Source of the DNA: Candidatus Symbiothrix dinenymphae
Lineage (GTDB): Bacteria > Bacteroidota > Bacteroidia > Bacteroidales > Azobacteroidaceae
NCBI GenBank assembly: GCA_001417715.1
Contig: BBRT01000176.1
Coordinates: 1-42,070 of the forward strand
Length of the DNA stretch: 42,070 nucleotides
Direction: 5' to 3'
Both the position numbers and the translations under genes were made by a program. The notes under the pieces were generated by a model. That model was not told where the DNA came from and did not search any database. It was given only the letters and a program-made list of their open reading frames with translations. Of this stretch, positions 16,540 through 26,600 are shown piece by piece. Within the stretch, counting starts at the first letter, position 1; each line of letters starts with the position of its first letter.

Positions 16540-17550
16540 TCATTTTGCTATTGAACATTTCTTTATGATTTTTTTCACTTCTTCAATGCTCAAATCGGTA
16601 ATGTCGGCTATCTCAACGACATTCATGCCACGTTGGGCTAATTTGAGGGTATATTTTACGGTCGTCCTGTTTTCGCCAATGCCAATTCCTCTGTTTTCGC
16701 CTCGTTTTTCGCCAATGACAACTCCTCTTTTTTCGCCTCTTTTTTCGCCAATGACAACTCCTCGTTTTTCGCCTCGTTTTTCGCCTCTTTTTTCGCCGAT
16801 GACAATTCCTTTTCCTTCGCCTTCCTTCCTTGCGAAGTTCATGGCACTGGTGAAATCCCACATTGCCCTTTCACGCATTCTGTACTCCCTAAGACTTTCT
16901 TTGTCTTGCGCCACGAAAGTTATTCTTTCCTGTGCTTTTTGTATTGCCGGATCCATATTTATTACTTTCTTTAAAATTATTTTATCTGCATTTTTATCCA
17001 AAAAAATCAGCCAACGGTGCAGAGGATCATTCAGAAAATCTTTCTCTACCAGACATCTGAATTTCACCATGTCTATGAAATGTATCTCCAGTGCATCGCT
17101 GAGCATACACTCACGGTTGTGGTCTTCCCACAAGTGGAAACTCGTATGAAAATCACCCCCCGGAAGAAACTCAAAATTGACGATGTTGATGTTGATGACC
17201 GCAGGCAGTTCCAAATAGTCTTGCCCTTTTTCGAGACTTTCCGAGAAATCACGGCTCCAATAGAACAGACTGCGCTTGTCCATATTACCCATATTGCTGA
17301 GTTGCACCTCCACATTCACCTTCGTCCCGTCGGCGGTTTTAGCCCTGACATCCAGAATACTCGTCTTGTCACCGATGATTTCGGCAGAAAACATCCTGTC
17401 TTCACGGATTTCCACCGATTGCAGATTATCCTTGCCGGTGCGATGCAACACGGCATTAAGAAATGCCAGAAGTTGCACCTCATCACCCTTCTCCCCCATA
17501 CATTTGAGGAACAGATAGTCATTCAACGGATTAAGACGATTATTTTTCAT
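16540..17550 (-). CDS. Rpn family PD-(D/E)XK nuclease / transposase-like protein
   Basis: A 336-residue member of the recombination-promoting nuclease (Rpn, also called PDDEXK family transposase) group. The N-terminus NPLNDYLFLKCMGEKGDE and the PD-(D/E)XK core ILDVRAKTADGTKVNVEVQ, with Asp67, Glu81 and Gln83 as the likely catalytic residues, are typical. A linker of GEKRG/GVVIGEKRG repeats (residues about 243-295) is followed by a small helix-turn-helix-like tail (GMNVVEIADITDLSIEEV). Rpn proteins act as DNA nucleases linked to recombination or phage defence. It has its own promoter (17584) and flanks of REP and heptamer repeats. No inverted repeats mark it as an insertion sequence. Confidence 0.88.
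   Translation of the reverse strand: MKNNRLNPLNDYLFLKCMGEKGDEVQLLAFLNAVLHRTGKDNLQSVEIREDRMFSAEIIGDKTSILDVRAKTADGTKVNVEVQLSNMGNMDKRSLFYWSRDFSESLEKGQDYLELPAVININIVNFEFLPGGDFHTSFHLWEDHNRECMLSDALEIHFIDMVKFRCLVEKDFLNDPLHRWLIFLDKNADKIILKKVINMDPAIQKAQERITFVAQDKESLREYRMRERAMWDFTSAMNFARKEGEGKGIVIGEKRGEKRGEKRGVVIGEKRGEKRGVVIGEKRGENRGIGIGENRTTVKYTLKLAQRGMNVVEIADITDLSIEEVKKIIKKCSIAK
16666..16824 (-). repeat. In-frame GEKRG-coding tandem repeat in the Rpn gene
   Basis: Degenerate 12-24 bp repeats encode GEKRG and GVVIGEKRG units in the linker of the nuclease. The units keep the frame, so copy changes would alter linker length only. Confidence 0.8.
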
Positions 17551-17583
17551 ACAGTCATTTTTTATTTTTCATTTTTGTTGCTG

Positions 17584-17591
17584 CAAAGGTA
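17584..17591 (-). promoter_or_regulatory. Bacteroidetes -7 promoter for the Rpn gene
   Basis: TACCTTTG on the minus strand, 33 nt upstream of the start at 17550. Confidence 0.7.
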
Positions 17592-17676
17592 GTGTTTTTT
17601 TCTGAATGCTGCAAACGAGGTTGCATCCCTACGGGATGAAGGCTGTGTAGCGCCATTGCGCTTGTTCTACATCGCT

Positions 17677-17732
17677 CTGTTGCCCAACATTCGGATCCTT
17701 CTCAGGGGATTGCGGGTCAAGCCCGCAATGAC
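17677..17732. repeat. REP-like repeat, copy B with 5' extension
   Basis: Positions 17703-17732 are the exact reverse complement of copy A. The whole 56 bp matches 31558-31613 with two mismatches, both in the spacer between CATTCGG and CTCAGGGG. A separate small palindrome, CATCCC-TAC-GGGATG, lies nearby at 17624-17638. Together with the heptamer array at 17754 these fill the 244-bp gap between the Rpn gene and murQ. Confidence 0.85.
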
Positions 17733-17753
17733 AATCCCGTCTGGGGCAACCCC

Positions 17754-17816
17754 TTAACCCTTAACCCTTAACCCTTCACCCTAAACTCTAAACTCTAAAC
17801 TCTAAACTCTAAACTC
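17754..17816. repeat. Heptanucleotide arrays TTAACCC x4 and TAAACTC x5 (murQ 3' end)
   Basis: Three exact TTAACCC units and one variant are followed directly by five exact TAAACTC units. The second array runs into the murQ coding region: the stop codon (17795-17797) and the last codons, encoding EFRV, are made of repeat sequence. Confidence 0.85.
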
Positions 17817-18598
17817 TCCTTGACCGAGCCATGCTCCAGCAGCAAAGCCCGTGCCTCATCCTCCGTGATGTGCAAGTCTTCCACAAGCATGCGGATGCCT
17901 CTTTCCACTAACTTTTTGTTTGTTAGTTGCATGTTTATCATCTTGTTGCCTTTTACTCTTCCCATTTTTATCATTAGGGTGGTTGATAGCATATTTAGGA
18001 TTAGTTTTTGGGCTGTTCCTGCTTTCATTCGGGTGCTACCGGTTACAAATTCCGGTCCCACGATGACTTCTATGGGGTATTCTGCGGCTTTTGCCAGTGG
18101 CGAATTGGGGTTGCAGGTGATGCAGGCGGTTAGCGCACCTGCTTCGCGGGCTTTTTGGATGCCGCCGATGACGTAGGGGGTAGTGCCTGAGGCTGCGATG
18201 CCGATGAGGGTGTCCGTGTGGTTGATTTCATACGCTTGCAGGTCGCGCCATGCCTGCGTGGTGTCGTCTTCGGCGGCTTCCACGGCATGTCGCAAAGCGG
18301 TGTCGCCACCGGCAATGAGTCCGATGATGAGGTCGGGCGACACGCCAAACGTTGGGGGGATTTCCGAAGCATCCAACACGCCCAACCGCCCGCTGGTGCC
18401 GGCGCCGAGGTAAAAAACGCGCCCGCCGGACGGCATCCGCTCCAATATCCTGTCCACAAGGAGTTCGATTTGCGGGATGACGGCTTCTACTGCGGCAGTA
18501 ATTGTTGAATCTGCCTGATTGATGCCGGTCAAGAGTTCATGTACCGTCATTTTGTCCAAATCTTGAAACTCGGACGAAGCTTCTGTGATATTAACCAT
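17795..18598 (-). CDS. murQ: N-acetylmuramic acid 6-phosphate etherase
   Basis: A 267-residue cytoplasmic SIS-domain enzyme that cleaves the D-lactyl ether of MurNAc-6-phosphate to give GlcNAc-6-phosphate during peptidoglycan recycling. The sugar-phosphate-binding motif GAGTSGRLGVLDASEIPPTF and the family signature VTGSTRMKAGTAQKLILNM are intact, and the opening (TEASSEFQDLDKMTVHELL) is typical. The C-terminal residues EFRV come from a heptamer repeat, so the end may have been remodelled by repeat growth; total length is still near normal. Its ATG directly follows a heptamer array, 40 bp downstream of the OmpA-family gene. Being downstream of a peptidoglycan-binding protein fits a cell-wall theme. 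Confidence 0.95.
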   Translation of the reverse strand: MVNITEASSEFQDLDKMTVHELLTGINQADSTITAAVEAVIPQIELLVDRILERMPSGGRVFYLGAGTSGRLGVLDASEIPPTFGVSPDLIIGLIAGGDTALRHAVEAAEDDTTQAWRDLQAYEINHTDTLIGIAASGTTPYVIGGIQKAREAGALTACITCNPNSPLAKAAEYPIEVIVGPEFVTGSTRMKAGTAQKLILNMLSTTLMIKMGRVKGNKMINMQLTNKKLVERGIRMLVEDLHITEDEARALLLEHGSVKESLEFRV

Positions 18599-18641
18599 GA
18601 GTTATGAGTTATTTGCTTACTGCTTACTGCTTACTGCTTTA
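18599..18641. repeat. Heptanucleotide arrays between the OmpA-family gene and murQ
   Basis: Two GAGTTAT units (18599-18612) directly touch the murQ ATG; four TGCTTAC-type units (18614-18641) extend into the stop codon of the OmpA-family gene (18639-18641). The whole intergenic interval is repeat sequence. Confidence 0.85.
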
Positions 18642-20576
18642 TTCTTCTGCCCAGCTTTCCAACACTATTATTTGCACTCTGCGATTTTGGGCTCGGTTTT
18701 CTTCGCTGTCGTTGGGGACTGCCGGTTGCGATTCGCCTTTGCTGTCCACTCGGCGTATTCTTCTCTTATCTACGCCATTTTTCACCATATAGTCTCTCAC
18801 GGCGTCTGCCCGTTGTTGTCCGAGTAGCATATTATCTTCATCCGTGCCTATGTCGTCGGTGTGTCCTTCGATTCGTATGGCTATGTCTGGCCACGATTGC
18901 AACAAGCGTATTTTTTTGTCCAGTGTTTTTCGTCCGTTTTCACTTAAATCCGACTTGCCGAACGCGAAACCTAACTCGGAATTGGTCATCGACCTTTGCA
19001 ACTGGTTGATTACCTGCAAACGTTCCACATTTGTAGTAACAAGGTCTTTGACAAAGGCATTTTCACTCGGCTGAGATGTGCCTCCTGTAACAGGCACAGA
19101 CTTATAGCGCGGTCGGAGGCGTATCTTCGGGTCATGTATATAGTGTTCAATCGAAAAAGCCAGCTTCAGTCCAAAATACAGCGGCTGCACTTTGTCCACA
19201 AATGCGCCGGGAGCATCCTTGTCTGCCAGCTTTCGTGAGTACGGCCTGCCTATCAGCTCTTCCATGTTATCGCTACTTACACCGGACGACAATGCACTAT
19301 TCACGTCAAAACGGACTTGAGCACCGTCGTAAGCACCGTACTCGGAAGCATCGTACTTAATATTCGGCTGAATGACATCTTTGCGGATGTTAGTTGGACC
19401 CCATTCGATATATGCACCCGTGTAGAGCGAAAATTTCCGCAGTTTCAATGTCCACTTCACACCCACTTCGGCAGTAACAAAAAAGGCGGTGTTAAATTGC
19501 AAACCGTTGGTGCCGCGCAAAGGAAACGAATATTTCGTTTTGTTTGGGTATGCACCAAAACCCAGTTCCAGGTCGCCTTCCTCATCAGGATAACCTAACA
19601 GGGCATCCTTCCCACCACCCTTAAAATAGCCGGTCGTTTTTATGTTGTCCAAGCTATATGTATAGCGGGCAAAGGGTATGCCCACCTTTAGGCCGCCGGC
19701 AGCATAAAATTTGCGTGTTTCATACTGCACCCGAACAGGGATAGAGAGCAGAATAGCTTCCTGCCGTTCGGTGTAGCCAAAAGCCTCATACCCAAATGCA
19801 AAAAGCTCGGGGGGGACATCCGCATCATATTCAGGAATCCCGTCTTCGCTGAACTTCGGCAAATAGTATTCGTGCCTAAAAAAATCGGCACCAATTCCGG
19901 TTGTAAATCCAACTCTTTGATTTATGAAATAGGTGAAGTCACCACCAACACCACCACCCAAAAAACCCAACCCATGATCAACCCCATCACGAACAGGCGC
20001 ACTGTTCATCATACCCCCTCCTGTAAGCGAGATAGAAAACTGATAATCCTTCCGAAGCCGTTTGATGGAATCCGCCTCAGCGATAGAATCCGCCTCAGCA
20101 CTCCGGATTGGCAGCTCCACAACCGGCACCACACTTCGTACCGCGTTCGGGTTAGTCCTTCTTACAACCGGTCGCCGCACTCTTTGTATTGAATCCGCCC
20201 GCGTTTTTTGTGTTGAATCCGTCCGCGCTCTTTGCACAGAGGGCTGCTCTGCTTTCTGCACTGAGGGCTGCCCATCTTTTTGCACTGAGTTCGGCTTTGC
20301 CGGTGTTGTCGTTGCCGGTTTTGTTGTTGTTGTCGTTGCCGGCTTTGTCGGTGTTGTTGTTGGCTTTGTTGTTGTTGTCGGCTTTGTCGTCGTTGTTGGC
20401 TTTGTCGTCGTTGTCGTTGGCTTTGTTGTTGGCGTTGTTGTTTTCTGCATTTCGGTCGATTGCTTTCGCTGGACAGACCTTCTTGGCACAGTCCGCTGAG
20501 CCATCACCGCACAAGCAAAGCCCAAAGCAACCAATAGCAACAAAAACCGCTCACTCCTCCGACAATCATAATTCAT
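18639..20576 (-). CDS. OmpA-family protein with outer-membrane barrel and Thr/Pro-Lys repeat linker
   Basis: A 645-residue outer-membrane protein. Residues 1-26 form a signal peptide (…CAVMA|QRT). Residues 45-95 are a TKPT/TTTKPATT low-complexity region. The next 45 residues carry degenerate SVQK/SIQR repeats. A beta-barrel with alternating aromatic strands covers about residues 168-490. The C-terminal OmpA-like peptidoglycan-binding domain (about 530-645) contains IEGHTDDIGTDEDN, LGQQRADAVRDYMV and ENRAQNRRVQI, with the Asp and Arg expected to bind the peptidoglycan peptide. The protein would tie the outer membrane to the cell wall. The start codon lies inside a heptamer array. Its barrel resembles that of the 1,574-residue protein upstream. 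Confidence 0.88.
   Translation of the reverse strand: MNYDCRRSERFLLLLVALGFACAVMAQRTVPRRSVQRKQSTEMQKTTTPTTKPTTTTTKPTTTTKPTTTTKPTTTPTKPATTTTTKPATTTPAKPNSVQKDGQPSVQKAEQPSVQRARTDSTQKTRADSIQRVRRPVVRRTNPNAVRSVVPVVELPIRSAEADSIAEADSIKRLRKDYQFSISLTGGGMMNSAPVRDGVDHGLGFLGGGVGGDFTYFINQRVGFTTGIGADFFRHEYYLPKFSEDGIPEYDADVPPELFAFGYEAFGYTERQEAILLSIPVRVQYETRKFYAAGGLKVGIPFARYTYSLDNIKTTGYFKGGGKDALLGYPDEEGDLELGFGAYPNKTKYSFPLRGTNGLQFNTAFFVTAEVGVKWTLKLRKFSLYTGAYIEWGPTNIRKDVIQPNIKYDASEYGAYDGAQVRFDVNSALSSGVSSDNMEELIGRPYSRKLADKDAPGAFVDKVQPLYFGLKLAFSIEHYIHDPKIRLRPRYKSVPVTGGTSQPSENAFVKDLVTTNVERLQVINQLQRSMTNSELGFAFGKSDLSENGRKTLDKKIRLLQSWPDIAIRIEGHTDDIGTDEDNMLLGQQRADAVRDYMVKNGVDKRRIRRVDSKGESQPAVPNDSEENRAQNRRVQIIVLESWAEE
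20292..20441 (-). repeat. TKPT-coding low-complexity tandem repeat
   Basis: About 150 bp of degenerate repeats encode K-P-T-T-T units within the OmpA-family gene. The linker likely spans periplasm or surface and may be a substrate for O-glycosylation (inference from Thr density). Confidence 0.8.
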
Positions 20577-20601
20577 AACTCATAATTCATAACTCATAAC
20601 T
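20567..20601. repeat. Heptanucleotide array CATAAYT x5 containing the OmpA-family start codon
   Basis: Five units alternate between CATAATT and CATAACT. Every unit contains an ATG on the minus strand, but each is in a different frame from its neighbour. The ATG at 20574-20576 is the one in frame with the coding region, so a change of one unit upstream would not shift it but changes inside the first codons would. Confidence 0.85.
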
Positions 20602-20607
20602 CAAAAA

Positions 20608-23600
20608 TTACTGCACCATCACAGGTACTGCCGCATTGCCCGCTCTGACCACAAAGACGCCTGTTGTACCGGGTGCGTGTAACGCTCCTGCCGTCGTCTC
20701 ATCCACTTTTTTACCATCGCCATCATACACTTGTACGGCTGCACTGTCGGGCACATCTTTGAGATTTATTTTCGCGCCTCTGACCACCGGATTGGGGTAA
20801 ACGCCCAATGTTCTGGCTTTTCGCATTTTTTCCAGGAACGCGTCGTTCAATATGACCTTTCCGGGCGCGATGTGCAATATTTGGGGTTTTCCTTCGGCAT
20901 CTTTGTTATCTTTTGCGGTGAGTGTTACCTTATACAAAGCACAGGTATCCAGCATCTCCCCGTTTTCGCCTACCGAATATATCTGCCTGTCACTAATCAG
21001 TTCCCATCTAACGGTATCCACAGCACTATTCGCGGTACTCACAGAATCAGTATACCACTGATATTCAATAAACGTATAATCGTAATTATATTTTGAATCG
21101 TTATTCACTATGAGCGTGTTGTTGTATTTAACGCTTATGACAGCAGTATCTCTGAATTGGAATCGTTTCTCTAACAAGAAAGTATAGGTAGTATCCTCCA
21201 TGAACTCCGTTTTAACCGTGTAGGACACCGGATAAATACCGGGACGCCACTCGGAAACATCGACCGGAATTTCATCATTGGCAGCAAGCCATTTGCCGTC
21301 ATACCACAATCGGGCGAGCGAGTCTTTATGAGCAACCCTAATAATAGCCACTTCCTGCGCATCGGTGTAATAATTCGCGACGGCATACAAGGCGGTATCA
21401 ACTTCATCAACTATCTTCTCGTCCGAAACAACCCAACTCTCATTGGGAATAACCGTGATGACTTTTGAATCGCCCATCACTGCATTATATTGCGCATTAC
21501 CATCCTGCCAAGGCGTGATAGTGGCAGAGCCAACCTTCCGTGTGTTAATCCCGTCGCCGTAAATGACTGCCACATCCGGACTATCCGAAGTATAGCTCAC
21601 CGGCAACTCGATGATGGTATCACCGTTGATATCGACCGCTACGGCAGTCAAAGTGATATGCCGAGCACCGAAAGTGCTGTCCAACTCTTGCGTCCAACGG
21701 ATAAATTGCGTATATTTGATTGTATATGTGGTTGTATCATTGGTCAGTACATAATTGCTGTTCACACTACTATCACTATCCAATGTTGCAACGGCTGTAT
21801 ATGCACCTACACTAATTCCGTCGCCGGCGCCGATACGGGCTATCGGAAGGAGAGGGAGGTTGACACTATCAATACCTGATGCCGTAGCAGTCGGCCGCTG
21901 TGCTTGTCCGCCATCCCAAGTTAACGCCCTGTTGCCCCACTGCACCGGCACAGTATCCGGAACTATCTTAAATGTGCTTGTTTTAGATTCCTCGCTCAGC
22001 AGATAGTTTTTATTGTCACCCAAAGAGGCATTAGCGGTACCTGAACCGATATTTGTTAGGCTGCCGCTCACCACGAGTTCTATTATGCCATCCTCACCCA
22101 AGCCTGTTATCGTGGCTTGCGGCGCTTGCGGCTTAGCCGTGTAGGTGAGCTGGGTGTCGCCCCACTCTACCTCCACTTCATACGGATATATGCTAAATAT
22201 GCTTGTTTTAGTGTCCTCGCTCAGCGTGTAGTTGGTGTTGCTCTCCAAGTCTGCGGTAGCGATATATCCGTCTGTATCGACATCCTTTTGTTCGCCGCTC
22301 ACCGTGAGAGGTATCGGTATTGTGTCTTCACCCACGCCCTTTATCATGGCGGTTGGTGCCTGCAATGTGCCGTTGTAAATGAGCTTCGTAGTGTCGTCCC
22401 ATATCACATCGGCCTCGTAGGGAGTGATTTCAAATGAATGCTCATCACCGTCCAGCGTGTAGTTGGTGTTGTCAACCAAAGTGGCAGTGGCGGGGTATCC
22501 TGAACCGACATCCTTTTGTTCGCCGCTCACTTCGAGGCCTATTTTGCCATCCGCACCCTTGCCGGTTATTGCGGCAGTTGGTGCCTGCCATGCGCCGGTG
22601 TAAGTGAGCGTGGTGTCGCGCCACTCTACCGGAACAAGAGCCGGCATTATCGTAAATGAGGTGATGGTATCGGTCAGCTCGTAGTTAATGTTGATGTCGT
22701 CATTAACCAGCTCGGCAGTCGCGGAGTAATCTCCTGCGTCGACCGCGTCCACTGTAACTGTAAGTTTTAAAGCATCTGCGGTGGCAGTCGGCTTATGCGG
22801 TGCGCCATCGTATGAAACTTCCAAGTCAGTCCACACTACAGGCACCGGTTTCTTTGCAATCGTAAAACCGTGACTTTGCTCACCAATTAACGTGTAAGCT
22901 CTATTGAGGTCTTTTTTGACATCTTCATCCAAGTCGGCAACTGCGTTATGAGAGCCGGCTTTGATTTGTTCACCACTCACAATGAGAGGTAGAGATAAAC
23001 CTTTTTCCTGGTTTTTACCGGTAGCGGTTGGAGCTTGCCATTCGCCGTTGTAGAAAAGTAGCGTATCCCCCCATTCGACATTGAACTTGACTACCTCCCT
23101 CGCTATCTTAAACAGGGTAGTATCTTTAGTCAGTATATAATTGTTGTTATTCAAAGTGGCAATGGCAGTATATATATTTACCTCAGAGGCCGCACCGGCA
23201 ACATCACAAAACAGTTTGCCATCCGCATCATTGCCCCTTATGCTCGCAATCGGTTTTTGCGGTAGGCTGGTATATACCAACGCGATGTTCTCCCACATTA
23301 CCGGAACCGTATCCGGGGCTATGCTAAAAATCGTCGTATCGTTGTTCAATATATAGTTGGGGCTACCCAAAATTGCTTTGGCGGTATATCCGTTACCTGC
23401 AGTCTGTTTTTTGCCAAGTATCGTAAGAGCAAGCCAACCATCCGAGTCTATGCCCTTAGCAGTGGCAGTAGGAACTTGCTCGTAACCATTGTAAATCAAT
23501 GCCGTGTCACCCCAGCCTACCAATGCCGGTACCGGTTTTATCGTAAACGCTTTAGTTCTGTCCACCGCGCGTATCCTGTAATTAGTGTTGATGGGGTCAT

Positions 23601-26600
23601 CATCCAAAGCGGCAGTTGCGGTGTACGTTCCGGCATTGATTTGTTTGCCGGTAATCGTGAAGTTTAACTCTATACTACCATCCGCACTCGTTACAAGGGC
23701 ATTGGGGCTATGTAATGCACCATCGTAGTTGAACAGGGTGTCAGCATTCCACACTACTTTTGCTGCTTCCGGCTCTATTTCAAATTGAAAGGTCGTATTG
23801 GTCAGCCTGTAATTTTTATTGAAGTTGCTGCTGTTCAATTTTGCGGTAGCGGTGTAATTACCTACCGCTGTCTGCGCGCCCTCCACAGTGAGAGCGAGCA
23901 GAGTAGTCTTGTCCAAAGCTGTTGCTTCGGCTCTTGGTAGCTGCGAAACATCTTTCAGATAGTTAAATATGGTGTCGTTCCATGTAACCGCTCTCGGAGC
24001 CGGATTAATCTTAAATGCGGTGGTTGTATTTTGCAGCGTGTAATTTTCATTCGTGCTGTCAGGCAGCTTCAAAGCAACCGTAGCCGTGTAAGAAGTATCT
24101 GCTGCATCAATCTGCTCGCCGCCCACAGGCATAAGAGCCAAGGTGGTGGTGGCTTCGGTGCCTACGCCGTGTACAGTGGCTGTTGGTGCTTGCAGTGAGT
24201 CTTTGTAAGTCAATTCTGTGTTGCTCCACTGTACGGATACCTCTGCCGGAATAATGGTAAAATTTTGAGTTCGGTGGTCTTTATAATTATTCTGACCGGT
24301 AATGGTAATCGTAGCAGTACCTCTGTTTCTGTTGTTGGCATAACTCAATGTGTAGTCGGTACCGTTTACAAGTGTCTTCGCGCCATCCTTAACCACCACC
24401 TGCGCAAACTTAATCGAATCGCCGATATATGTTTGGTTGGCAATGGCGTCTACCGTTATGGAGAGGTCTGCAATGCTTTTGGGGGTAATCGTCAATGTAT
24501 CTTCTACAAACTTGACAAAGTAATTGTTACCTGCACTCAAATCGCCCCGCGTAATAGCATATTTCCCTACATTCTCGCCGCCATCACGAACAAGCGAGTC
24601 GGTGTTGAAACTGTTGCCGGCGATAAGCGGGTCAGGGACGAAGGTGTAAGTCAATTTCGGGTCTCTATCCCCGTAAATTTTGCTCTGTGCAACCGGCTTT
24701 ACCGTCACGGTATCCGGAGCAATTACAAATGTGGTTTCCGGATTGTTCAGCGTGTAATTAGTTTCGGGGATGATATCCGCCAAAGTTGCTTGTGCGGGGT
24801 ATGATGTGCCCGCTTCGGTTTGTGCTCCACTCACCGAGAGACTAAACTTACCATCCGAGCCCAAGCCGGTTGCTTCGGCATCCGGTTTATGCGGTGTGCC
24901 ATCGTAAATAAAATCCATGTTGCTCCAATCTACCTCAAGCGGTGCCGGAGTAATTTTAAATGGCGTAGTTGGATTAGTCAGAAAGTAATTTTTACTGGGT
25001 GGGTTCTCAGCCAAAGTCGCAGTCGCGGTGTACTCACCTACATTGGTTTCCTCTCCGGTCACCGTGAAAACAAGCTCGTCACCGGCATAGCCCGGTATTT
25101 CGGCATCCGGCAGCAGCGGTTCAGCTGTGTAAACAAATTCTGTTTCGCCCCACTCTACAGTAGCCGGTCTTTTCTCTATAAAAATAGTAAACTCTTTCTC
25201 AACAGGAGCACAGCGTGCGCGCACTTTAAACGTAAAGGTCCCCTCCTCTGTAGGTGTACCGAAAATGCTATCACCATCCAACGCCAAACCGATGGGCAGA
25301 CCGCCGTCGACGACGTCCCATTCAACGGGTCTGTTTGGAACGATGGTCAATCGCTCTACATAATAAGCCTTATACATGCCGGCATTCAGGTACGGGGTTG
25401 TTAACTCAAAATTGCCTTCGTATGCTCCCATATCAATATCGCAGACAAAGCGCAGACCGCCTGCCAGGTCCTCTTCAGTAGTTGTGTGCTTACCATGTCC
25501 GTTGCTTTTGTCTACATAAAGTGCATTGTCACCGGCTTCCATAGCGAGGCTACCCATACCCAGATGATACTTTCCGGTGAATTGCGGGTCGATGGCGGGG
25601 TCGGTGAATAGCGGGTCGTTGGCGGGGTTGGTACCATCCAAGTTGCCGCCCAAATCGTCCGCGCCGGTAGGATTGAGGTCTTCCACGAGGCAGTTTTGAT
25701 ATTTGCTTGAAATTTCAGGGTCACCGGGAGCTTCAATCACATTGCCGTCGGAATTACCCCAAATAATCGTATTGTAATATTCCAGCCTACCCATATCCTC
25801 AATAAAGACACCGCCGCCGCCGCTGATATCGGTATCCGTTGCCCCATTGCCGCTGATAGTAACATTGACAAAAACAGGATGCGACATACCATAACTATAA
25901 AATCCACCCCCACGCCCGGCGGAATTGTCGATGATAGCAACATTGACAAAAACGGGACTAGAACCGTTACTGTAGAAACCGCCGCCGTGACTGGTTACAC
26001 CTATTGCCTCATTATCACGGATAGTAACATTTTTCAAAGTAGCAGTAGCCGCTTCATCATAAACACCGGCACCAAAAACACTCGTCTTATTATCTCCAAT
26101 AATAAGGTTGGCAAGCGTAATCACAGAACTGATAATATAGACACCGCCGCCACAGTCTTTCCTAATAGTTTTTCCATTTACGGTAATAGTAGCAGCATCC
26201 TCGTTTGCATATCCTCCGGTGATAGTGAAGCCGTCCAAGCGAGCATCACCAACAACTGCCGCTATCACAACGTGGTGAGCACTGGATGTGGACTTATTAC
26301 CACCCATATCACCGCTGAGAGTCGTAATGTTGTTTTTCAAATCGCGGTCGGTGGTGGGGTTAGACGTATCAGGCTCATCGCCCTTCCAACCGCCATAAAT
26401 CTTCACACCTGACTTCAACACAAAGGCCACATCGCGGGGCGATCCCGATCCCCCTGCCTGTTGCGTGGGTTTATATGTCCCGCTGGCTACCCAAATTTCA
26501 TCACCGTCGCTGGCTGCGTTAATTGCCAACTGCAAAGCGCCCATAGCACTTCCCCACGAAGTACCGTCACCTGAACCACCCGGCTTTACATACCAAACAG

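Noticed and set aside
16540-17550. Rpn nuclease gene as part of an insertion sequence
   Set aside because: No terminal inverted repeats or target duplications were seen around it, and the gene has its own chromosomal-type promoter.
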